Assembly (NCBI GenBank): GCA_019118725.1
Contig: DWYO01000131.1
Coordinates: forward strand, 1-12,302
Reading direction: 5' to 3'
DNA length: 12,302 nt
Source: Candidatus Parabacteroides intestinavium
Lineage (GTDB): Bacteria > Bacteroidota > Bacteroidia > Bacteroidales > Tannerellaceae
Shown: positions 6,937-12,302 of the stretch, one piece after another
Numbering within the stretch: the stretch's first letter is position 1
Layout of the letters: each line of letters begins with the position of its first letter
The notes under the pieces: model-generated
The model's database searches: none
Told to the model about the DNA's origin: nothing
The model's input: only the letters and a program-made list of their open reading frames with translations
Made by a program: the position numbers and the translations under genes

Positions 6937-6950
6937 AAAAACAAATAAAT

Positions 6951-7883
6951 ATGAATATAAAGAAGAATTTAACTGAATTAATAGGGAATACGCCCTTGCT
7001 GGCGATTACCCGATGGGGCGGAAAGCCGTTGGGAGCCGAGGTCGTGGCTAAGTTAGAGCATTTCAATCCCGGAGGAAGCGTGAAGGATAGAGCCGCCTTT
7101 GCCATGATTGAAGATGCCGAAGGGAAAGGTTTGTTGAAGCCGGGGGCGACAATTATCGAACCGACCAGCGGAAATACCGGTGTCGGATTGGCCTGGGTGG
7201 CATCGGTCAAAGGGTATAAGCTGGTCCTTACCATGCCGGAGACCATGAGCCTGGAGCGTCGGAGCCTGCTCAAAGCGTTAGGGGCGCAATTGGTCTTGAC
7301 CCCGGGAGCCGAGGGGATGAGCGGAGCTATCCGGAAAGCGGAAGAGATCCGTGAGGCTACACCGGGAGCTATCATCTTGCAGCAATTTGACAATCCGGCC
7401 AATCCTTTGGCACACGAACGGACTACGGCAGAGGAAATCTGGCGGGATACCGACGGGCAGGTGGATATCTTTGTGGCAAGTGTCGGGACGGGAGGAACCT
7501 TGACCGGGACGGCCCGCGGATTGAAACGTCACAATCCTTCGATCCGTGCGATAGCTGTAGAGCCGGCTTCATCCCCGGTATTGTCCGGAGGAAAAGCCGG
7601 AGCGCATAAGATACAAGGTATCGGAGCCGGATTTGTTCCGAAGAATTATGACGCCTCGGTGGTAGATGGCATCATTCAGGTTACAAACGAAGAGGCTTTC
7701 CATACGAGCCGGGAGTTGGCTCAACGGGAAGGGGTCTTGGTCGGAATCTCGTCCGGAGCCGCGATGTATGCCGCATTGCAATTGGCCCGATTACCGGAGA
7801 ACCGGGGCAAACGTATCGTGGTTTTGTTGCCCGATACGGGCGAGCGTTATCTGTCTACGGAATTATTTTCTCTTGAAGATTAG
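6951..7883 (+). CDS. cysK: Cysteine synthase A (O-acetylserine sulfhydrylase)
   Basis: This PLP enzyme joins O-acetyl-L-serine and sulfide to make L-cysteine in the cytoplasm. At 310 residues it has the usual length. The motifs are complete: substrate-side IGNTPLL (11-17), PLP lysine Lys45 in GGSVKDR, the TSGNTG loop (72-77), QQFDNPANP (144-152, CysK-like and not CysM-like), the phosphate-binding GTGGT loop (179-183), HKIQGIGAGFVP (219-230), GISSGA (265-270) with the pyridine-nitrogen serine, and PDTGERYLST (294-303). The ATG is preceded by an A-rich stretch and no Shine-Dalgarno site, normal for this group. The gene has an unusually long leader with a complete cobalamin riboswitch, and a hairpin terminator follows it. 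Regulation by B12 would be unexpected for cysK and is inferred only from position. Confidence 0.95.
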   Translation: MNIKKNLTELIGNTPLLAITRWGGKPLGAEVVAKLEHFNPGGSVKDRAAFAMIEDAEGKGLLKPGATIIEPTSGNTGVGLAWVASVKGYKLVLTMPETMSLERRSLLKALGAQLVLTPGAEGMSGAIRKAEEIREATPGAIILQQFDNPANPLAHERTTAEEIWRDTDGQVDIFVASVGTGGTLTGTARGLKRHNPSIRAIAVEPASSPVLSGGKAGAHKIQGIGAGFVPKNYDASVVDGIIQVTNEEAFHTSRELAQREGVLVGISSGAAMYAALQLARLPENRGKRIVVLLPDTGERYLSTELFSLED

Positions 7884-7928
7884 CAAATAAGGAAATACAT
7901 CTTGCGTATTTAAACGGATATTTAAATG

Positions 7929-7985
7929 AAAGACCCGTGTGTGTCATCGTGTGCAATTTTATATTTTGACACACCGTCTTTTCTT
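7929..7985 (+). terminator. cysK terminator hairpin sharing GGTGTGTCA ends with a downstream repeat
   Basis: AAAGAC (7929-7934) pairs with GTCTTT (7976-7981) and GTGTGTCA (7939-7946) pairs with TGACACAC (7967-7974). A small asymmetric internal loop separates the stems, the apical loop is 20 bases, and a T-rich tail follows. The 3' arm TGACACACCGTCT is exactly the inverse of 10802-10814. The arm also contains the minus-33 element of the ugd promoter. An A/T-only palindrome (ATTTAAA/TTTAAAT, 7908-7927) precedes it. Confidence 0.65.
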
Positions 7986-7999
7986 TTTTATTATCTTTG
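7965..7999 (+). promoter_or_regulatory. Promoter of the ugd-flippase operon
   Basis: TTTG at 7965-7968 and TATCTTTG at 7992-7999 are 23 bases apart, at the long end of Bacteroidetes spacing. The box ends 30 bases before the ugd ATG at 8030. Confidence 0.6.
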
Positions 8000-8029
8000 C
8001 CCATCCATTAATAAATTAAGAATTATACG

Positions 8030-9343
8030 ATGAAGATAGCAATAGTGGGAACCGGCTATGTCGGTCTGGTAAGCGGAACCTGTTTTGCGGAAATGGGTAC
8101 GGAGGTGTATTGCGTGGATGTGGATGCAAAGAAGATTGAGAACCTGAACAAGGGAATAATGCCCATCTATGAACCCGGATTGAAGGAGATGGTGTTACGC
8201 AATCAGCAAGCCGGACGGTTGCATTTCCTGACTGACCTGTCGGCTTGCCTGAATGATGTGGAGGTGGTGTTCAGTGCCGTGGGGACTCCCCCCGATGAAG
8301 ACGGAAGCGCGGACCTGAAATATGTGCTTGAGGTGGCCCGGACGGTTGGAAAATATATGAACAAATACCTGACCGTCGTGACCAAGAGTACCGTGCCGGT
8401 AGGAACCGCCCGGAAGGTCCGGCAAGCTATCCAGGAAGAGCTGGACCGGCGTGGCTCGGACCTGACCTTCGATGTGGCTTCCAATCCGGAGTTCTTGAAA
8501 GAGGGAGCGGCCGTGAAAGATTTCCTGAGTCCGGACCGTATTGTGGTAGGTATCGAATCTGAGCGTGCCAAAGAGTTGATGACCCGCTTGTATCGTCCTT
8601 TCTTATTGAACAATTTCCGGGTGATATTCATGGATGTCCCTTCGGCCGAGATGACGAAGTATGCCGCTAATGCCATGTTGGCGACCCGTATCAGTTTTAT
8701 CAATGACATCGCGAATCTGTGTGAGATAGTCGGCGCGGATGTAAATATGGTGCGGAAAGGAATCGGGACCGATCCGCGCATAGGCAATCGTTTCCTCTAT
8801 GCGGGATGCGGGTATGGCGGCTCCTGTTTTCCGAAGGATGTGAAGGCTTTGGTGAAGACCGCGGCCGATCATGGGTACCCCATGCGCATCTTGCAAGCGG
8901 TTGAAGAGGTCAACGAGCAACAAAAATCCATCCTTTTCCGTAAACTGGAAAATTATTTTAAGGGGAATCTGAAAGGAAAACGCATTGCTGTTTGGGGGTT
9001 GGCCTTCAAACCGGAAACCGATGATATGCGCGAGGCCGCTTCGCTGGTGGTAATCCGGAAGCTTTTGGAGGCGGGATGCGAGGTCTCTGCTTATGACCCG
9101 GTGGCTATCCCGGAGGCCAAGCGCCGTATGGGCGAGGTCGTGCGCTATGCACAGGATATTTACGATGCGGTTGTGGATGCCGATGCGCTCTTGCTTATTA
9201 CCGAATGGAAAGTATTCCGTATGCCTTCCTGGCAAGCGGTAAAGAAGCTTATGGCCAATCCGTTGGTGATAGACGGGCGTAACATTTATGACCCGCACGA
9301 GATGCAGGAATATGGATTCGAATACCATTGTATCGGAAGATAG
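8030..9343 (+). CDS. ugd: UDP-glucose 6-dehydrogenase
   Basis: This enzyme oxidises UDP-glucose to UDP-glucuronate with two NAD+, supplying uronic acid for capsule, exopolysaccharide or LPS. The protein has 437 residues, typical of the family. The N-terminal Rossmann motif is GTGYVG (7-12). NPEFLKEG is at 152-159, TKYAANAML at 209-217 (Lys210, Asn214), and catalytic Cys266 lies in GGSCFPKD (263-270). The C-terminal UDP-binding domain has WGLAFKPETDDMREA (322-336), and DGRNIYDP is at 415-422. The catalytic set favours UDP-glucose over UDP-ManNAc or GDP-mannose dehydrogenases, though UDP-sugar specificity in this superfamily can shift. The stop TAG is followed after 2 bases by the flippase ATG, so the two are very likely translationally coupled. 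Confidence 0.93.
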   Translation: MKIAIVGTGYVGLVSGTCFAEMGTEVYCVDVDAKKIENLNKGIMPIYEPGLKEMVLRNQQAGRLHFLTDLSACLNDVEVVFSAVGTPPDEDGSADLKYVLEVARTVGKYMNKYLTVVTKSTVPVGTARKVRQAIQEELDRRGSDLTFDVASNPEFLKEGAAVKDFLSPDRIVVGIESERAKELMTRLYRPFLLNNFRVIFMDVPSAEMTKYAANAMLATRISFINDIANLCEIVGADVNMVRKGIGTDPRIGNRFLYAGCGYGGSCFPKDVKALVKTAADHGYPMRILQAVEEVNEQQKSILFRKLENYFKGNLKGKRIAVWGLAFKPETDDMREAASLVVIRKLLEAGCEVSAYDPVAIPEAKRRMGEVVRYAQDIYDAVVDADALLLITEWKVFRMPSWQAVKKLMANPLVIDGRNIYDPHEMQEYGFEYHCIGR

Positions 9344-9345
9344 AC

Positions 9346-10794
9346 ATGGCCGACGAATCGCTTAAACAAAAAACCGCAAGAGGCCTGTTCTGGGGATTGG
9401 TCAATAATGGGACCATGCAGTTCCTGAATCTTCTTTTCGGGATTTGCCTGGGGCGTCTTCTGAGTCCGGACGATTACGGGATGGTGGGGATGCTGACGGT
9501 ATTTTCACTGATAGCCGGTTCTTTGCAGGAGAGTGGGTTTACCGCCGCATTGGCCAATAAGAAGGAGATAAGGCATGAGGATTATAACGCGGTCTTCTGG
9601 TTCTCGATAGGTGTCAGTTTTCTGCTTTATTGGATTTTGTTTTTCTGTGCGCCTTGGATTGCGGACTTTTATCATCAGCCGGAGTTGATCCCTTTGGGGC
9701 GTTATGCTTTCCTGGGGTTCTTTATTTCCAGCTTGGGCATAGTCCCGGCGGCTTATATATTCCGGAACTTGATGGTGAAGCAAAAGGCTATAGCCACGGC
9801 TTTAGGGCTGGTTGTTTCCGGAATAGCCGGCATAACTTTGGCCTATTGCGGGTTCTCTTATTGGGGACTTGCCACGCAAAGCCTGCTTTATGTCGCGGTT
9901 CTGAATCTTTATCTTTGGATGGTTTGCCCGTGGCGTCCGACCCTTGCGTTCAATTTCCGCCCGGTACGGGAGATGTTCAGATTCAGTAGCAAGTTGTTGT
10001 TGACGAATATATTCACGACAATCAACAACAATATCTTTTCCATCCTGTTGGGGCGTTTCTATTCGGAGAAGGAGGTAGGCCAGTTCAATCAGGCGAGCAA
10101 ATGGAATTATATGGGGCATACCTTGATAACCGGTATGGTCAATAGTGTCGCGCAACCGATGTTCGTCCGGATTGCGGATGATTCGGACCGGCAGGTACGG
10201 GCATTCCGCAAGATGCTCCGATTTACCTCCTTTATCGCCTTCCCGGCTATGTTTGGATTGGCGTTTGTGGCTCCTGAATTAATCGTTATCGCGATTACCG
10301 ATAAATGGCTGACCAGTGCGAGGCTTCTGCAAATCCTGGCCATTGGCGGGGCATTCCTCCCGATAGCCGGACTATATACCAATTTGCTTATCAGTAAGGG
10401 CAAATCGAATATTTACCTATATGGTACGGTCGTTTTAGGGGTCGTCCAATGGATCTTGATGTTGCTCCTCAGTCCCTATGGGCTGTTTCTGATGGTTTCG
10501 GTCTATGTCGGAGTGAATATCTTGTGGTTGCTGGTGTGGCAATACTTTGTTCATCGGGAATTGCCGGTATCTTTGTTTCAAGCCTTGAAGGACATATTGC
10601 CTTTTGCGGGTATAGCCGCCGGGGTCATGGGGGTGACTTATTACATAACCTTGCCTATTGGGAATATATATATGCTTGCTCTTGCCAAGATTCTCTTAGC
10701 GGCAGCCCTGTATACGGGAATCATGTGGGTAAGCAAATCGGTGACTTTTCGCGAGTGCCTGGATTTTTTAATGAAACGGAAAAATAAGGGATAA
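9346..10794 (+). CDS. Wzx/TuaB-type oligosaccharide flippase (MOP superfamily)
   Basis: The protein has 482 residues from ATG 9346, which sits 2 bases after the ugd stop; an earlier TTG inside ugd is rejected. It is a polytopic inner-membrane protein with about 12 or more hydrophobic segments. It opens with a short polar head and then GLFWGLVNNGTMQFLNLLFG and LGRLLSPDDYGMVGM (about 37-51), the start typical of WzxC/TuaB polysaccharide translocases. It also contains RFSSKLLLTN and GRFYSEKEVGQFNQASKW, and a basic tail MKRKNKG. The family moves lipid-linked glycan units from the cytoplasmic to the periplasmic leaflet. In Bacillus the related TuaB and the Ugd enzyme TuaD sit in one teichuronic-acid operon, a useful parallel. 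No polymerase, initiating glycosyltransferase or ligase is visible, so the transported glycan is unknown. Confidence 0.9.
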   Translation: MADESLKQKTARGLFWGLVNNGTMQFLNLLFGICLGRLLSPDDYGMVGMLTVFSLIAGSLQESGFTAALANKKEIRHEDYNAVFWFSIGVSFLLYWILFFCAPWIADFYHQPELIPLGRYAFLGFFISSLGIVPAAYIFRNLMVKQKAIATALGLVVSGIAGITLAYCGFSYWGLATQSLLYVAVLNLYLWMVCPWRPTLAFNFRPVREMFRFSSKLLLTNIFTTINNNIFSILLGRFYSEKEVGQFNQASKWNYMGHTLITGMVNSVAQPMFVRIADDSDRQVRAFRKMLRFTSFIAFPAMFGLAFVAPELIVIAITDKWLTSARLLQILAIGGAFLPIAGLYTNLLISKGKSNIYLYGTVVLGVVQWILMLLLSPYGLFLMVSVYVGVNILWLLVWQYFVHRELPVSLFQALKDILPFAGIAAGVMGVTYYITLPIGNIYMLALAKILLAAALYTGIMWVSKSVTFRECLDFLMKRKNKG

Positions 10795-10805
10795 TCCTTT
10801 TAGAC

Positions 10806-10924
10806 GGTGTGTCATAATTGCAAACTGCTGCGTTATTTTCGGAATTCGGGCTAAGTCATTTACTCCAGTAAACTCCTGTCGCCCTCATCCTCAATGCCTT
10901 GCATTTTGCTAATTCTGACACACC
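10806..10924. mobile_element. 119-base palindromic MITE-like intergenic element
   Basis: The ends are perfect 9-base inverted repeats GGTGTGTCA (10806-10814) and TGACACACC (10916-10924). Pairing continues imperfectly inward through AATT (10816-10819 with 10911-10914), GCAAA/TTTGC (10820-10824 with 10905-10909) and TGC/GCA. GGGC/GCCC (10848-10851 with 10881-10884) follows, and the centre is a perfect TTTACT-CC-AGTAAA palindrome (10859-10872). It has no coding potential. It lies 11 bases after the flippase stop, so it could also act as a transcript-end structure, but no T-tract follows. No flanking target-site duplication is clear. Confidence 0.55.
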
Positions 10925-10930
10925 TTAACG

Positions 10931-10965
10931 GGGCTGCATCAAAACATTCATTTTGATACAGACCC
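10931..10965. repeat. Hairpin abutting the glycosyltransferase stop codon
   Basis: GGGCTGCATCAAAA (10931-10944) pairs with TTTTGATACAGACCC (10951-10965), with one bulged base and one mismatch and a 6-base CATTCA loop. It begins immediately after the minus-strand stop (10966-10968), so it probably protects or ends that transcript. It lacks a U-tract and is not a textbook intrinsic terminator. Confidence 0.65.
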
Positions 10966-11790
10966 TTATTTCTTTACGATTACCAAAGGAATATTCCCTA
11001 ATTGTGAGGCCAGTTCCGAAAAAGAGCTTTGGAAAGAGCCGAAAATCTTATCGGTCCGGGCGAGTGTGTACATATCTGCTACGCCCCCTTGGATTCCGGA
11101 GGTCGAACTTCGGTCGGCTTCCTCTTCGGCACAAAGCAACCGGTTCCCGTATCGTCTTTTCAATTCTTGTTTAACCGTTTCCGAGTCGGTCGCCAAATAA
11201 ATGGAAAGATCCGGACAGGCATCCAGCTCTTGGTCGATGGCCGCAAAAAACAATTCGACAGGGCTTTGCTGGATGGATGCGGTATTATCTGTACGACGGA
11301 TATGTACCCCGATTGTGCGTGACGTAAAATGCGTACATCTGCGGTCTATGAGGTGTTGTATCTCCGGCTGAGGCACGAAAAGCTTGCGTAGCAAATCGTA
11401 TGAATAGGATTGGAAAGCGGTGTAGGAGGCCATATACACACGGTCTTGCCGCGCCCATTTCGCGAAATCGAAGTTTTGCTTGCACAAAGGGGTAATGGAT
11501 TTTTCGTAAAGACATCTCTTGAAACATATCCGTTGGAAGAAGCGGGGCAAGTAAAGGTTACGCTGGCGGGGACGGTCATAGACGAAATCGCCCCAAGTCG
11601 CCTCTTTCAAGGCCAGGTCCGGTTCATGTATTTCTTGAAACAACGCATGGAAAGGAGCGCGTAAAGCCCAGTCCTGAAACCAGATTACCTGTAGCCGGCA
11701 ATCCGATTTCCGGGCTAAAGTCAGTGCTGATGTAAGCGCCCGCATGCGGTTTGCCAGCCCTCCAACCGGTATGAATACGAATTTATGCAT
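10966..11790 (-). CDS. Fucosyltransferase-superfamily glycosyltransferase (NodZ/GT11-like motifs)
   Basis: The protein has 274 residues from ATG 11790, with no signal peptide or membrane segment, so it is a cytoplasmic or membrane-associated transferase. The N-terminus FIPVGGLANRMRALTSALTLAR (6-27) is the glycine-rich acceptor-side loop seen in this superfamily. IGVHIRRTDN (160-169) is the motif I arginine signature shared by alpha-1,2-, alpha-1,6- and O-fucosyltransferases; the RRTD form is closer to NodZ and alpha-1,6 enzymes than the RRGD of GT11. IYLATDSETVKQELKRRYG (197-215) and a C-terminal GSFQSSFSELASQLG (251-265) complete the donor-binding half. Transfer of fucose from GDP-fucose onto a surface glycan is likely, but another GDP-sugar is possible. 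Orientation is opposite to the operon before it, and hairpin and MITE-like DNA separate them, so it may be a separate acquisition. Confidence 0.7.
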   Translation of the reverse strand: MHKFVFIPVGGLANRMRALTSALTLARKSDCRLQVIWFQDWALRAPFHALFQEIHEPDLALKEATWGDFVYDRPRQRNLYLPRFFQRICFKRCLYEKSITPLCKQNFDFAKWARQDRVYMASYTAFQSYSYDLLRKLFVPQPEIQHLIDRRCTHFTSRTIGVHIRRTDNTASIQQSPVELFFAAIDQELDACPDLSIYLATDSETVKQELKRRYGNRLLCAEEEADRSSTSGIQGGVADMYTLARTDKIFGSFQSSFSELASQLGNIPLVIVKK

Positions 11791-11812
11791 GATGTCTGTT
11801 TAAATTAAGTCG

Positions 11813-11820
11813 CAAAGTTA
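11813..11820 (-). promoter_or_regulatory. Minus-7 box for the glycosyltransferase gene
   Basis: Read on the minus strand this is TAACTTTG, matching TAnnTTTG, 22 bases before the ATG at 11790. Its minus-33 region would overlap the minus-7 box of the divergent gene. Confidence 0.5.
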
Positions 11821-11843
11821 AGGAAGTTCGCGAAGGAAATCAG

Positions 11844-11851
11844 TATCTTTG
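11844..11851 (+). promoter_or_regulatory. Minus-7 box for the nucleotidyltransferase gene
   Basis: TATCTTTG matches TAnnTTTG and ends 34 bases before the ATG at 11886. The minus-33 region falls on or next to the divergent minus-7 box and has no clear TTG. Confidence 0.5.
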
Positions 11852-11885
11852 TGGATATTTTATCAGAAATAAAATAGAATTAGCT

Positions 11886-12302
11886 ATGCAAGCCATCATA
11901 TTAGCAGCTGGAATGGGGAAGCGTTTGGGGGAATTGACCAAAGAAAACACCAAATGTATGGTCAAAGTGAACGGGGTATGCCTGATCGACCGTTTGCTGG
12001 ACCAGCTATCCTCGCTCCACTTGGAACGTATCATCTTAGTAATCGGCTATAAAGCGGAAAAATTGCGGGAGCATGTGGGCGATTCAATAAAGGGAACTCC
12101 TATCGAATACATATATAATCCGGTTTATGATAAGACCAATAATATTTATTCCCTTTATCTGGCAAAAGAAGAGTTGCAAAAGGAAGATACGCTCCTGATA
12201 GAATCCGATTTGATATTTGAAGATTCCTTGTTCCGCAAGATTATAGATAACCCTTATCCCAATTTGGCGTTGATAGCCAAATATGAACCGTGGATGGACG
12301 GG
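11886..12302 (+). CDS. LicC/PntC-like nucleotidyltransferase domain protein (partial, C-terminus off right edge)
   Basis: 139 residues are visible, open to the window end. The start MQAIILAAGMGKRLGELT carries the nucleotide-binding LAAGxGxRL loop (6-14) of the NTP-transferase fold. KCMVKVNG (23-30) gives the conserved lysine, NPVYDKTNNIYSLYLA (78-93) is the signature stretch shared by phosphocholine and 2-aminoethylphosphonate cytidylyltransferases, and LLIESDLIFE (103-112) holds the metal-binding Asp108. Activation of a small headgroup such as phosphocholine or aminoethylphosphonate, or of a sugar-1-phosphate, is the expected chemistry. In Bacteroidetes such domains are often fused to a C-terminal aminotransferase; that region is outside the window. 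It is the fourth glycan-related gene in a row here. Confidence 0.8.
   Translation, partial: MQAIILAAGMGKRLGELTKENTKCMVKVNGVCLIDRLLDQLSSLHLERIILVIGYKAEKLREHVGDSIKGTPIEYIYNPVYDKTNNIYSLYLAKEELQKEDTLLIESDLIFEDSLFRKIIDNPYPNLALIAKYEPWMDG

Noticed and set aside
6766..6948. 60-codon ORF ending 2 bases before the cysK ATG
   Set aside because: The protein is Arg/Phe/Lys-rich with no recognisable domain and is read straight through the predicted leader hairpins. The tight spacing to cysK could be chance.
8603..9328. 241-codon open frame on the minus strand
   Set aside because: It is antisense to ugd and shows only codon-shadow composition.

Overview
The window looks like chromosomal DNA from a Bacteroidales bacterium, most likely a Parabacteroides or Bacteroides relative. 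The genus is inferred and was not tested by a search. The evidence is: repeated TAnnTTTG minus-7 boxes about 20 to 60 bases before the genes, no clear Shine-Dalgarno sites, lipoproteins with LSAC lipoboxes, a DUF4837-type lipoprotein diverging from fabI, and A/T-rich intergenic tandem repeats.

Bases 1-3660 are housekeeping. A DUF4837-like lipoprotein gene (minus strand, cut by the left edge) diverges from fabI (enoyl-ACP reductase). fabI is followed by a YrdC/Sua5/YciO-family gene and a secreted endonuclease/exonuclease/phosphatase-fold lipoprotein, ending in a strong hairpin terminator shared with the convergent gene. Bases 3682-6324 (minus) encode a secreted 880-residue family 2 glycoside hydrolase of the beta-mannosidase/exo-glucosaminidase type. 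It has no SusC/SusD partner in view.

Bases 6325-6950 form a 626-base gap that is largely regulatory. It has divergent promoters, a complete cobalamin riboswitch on the plus strand including a recognisable L5-L13 kissing loop, a 21-codon ORF, a terminator-like hairpin with competing pairings, and a compact nested-stem element ending 17 bases before cysK. No classical B12 gene follows; the first large gene is cysteine synthase. This leader is the most interesting part of the window.

Bases 7929-12302 belong to cell-surface glycan metabolism. ugd (UDP-glucose 6-dehydrogenase) and a Wzx/TuaB-type flippase lie 2 bases apart and are probably co-translated. They are bracketed by inverted copies of a 13-base sequence, one in the cysK terminator hairpin and one at the end of a 119-base MITE-like palindromic element. 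Next comes a minus-strand glycosyltransferase of the fucosyltransferase superfamily. Diverging from it is the start of a LicC/PntC-like nucleotidyltransferase that runs off the right edge. Together these genes could supply UDP-glucuronate, move a lipid-linked glycan across the membrane and decorate it, but the assignment to a single polymer is inference.
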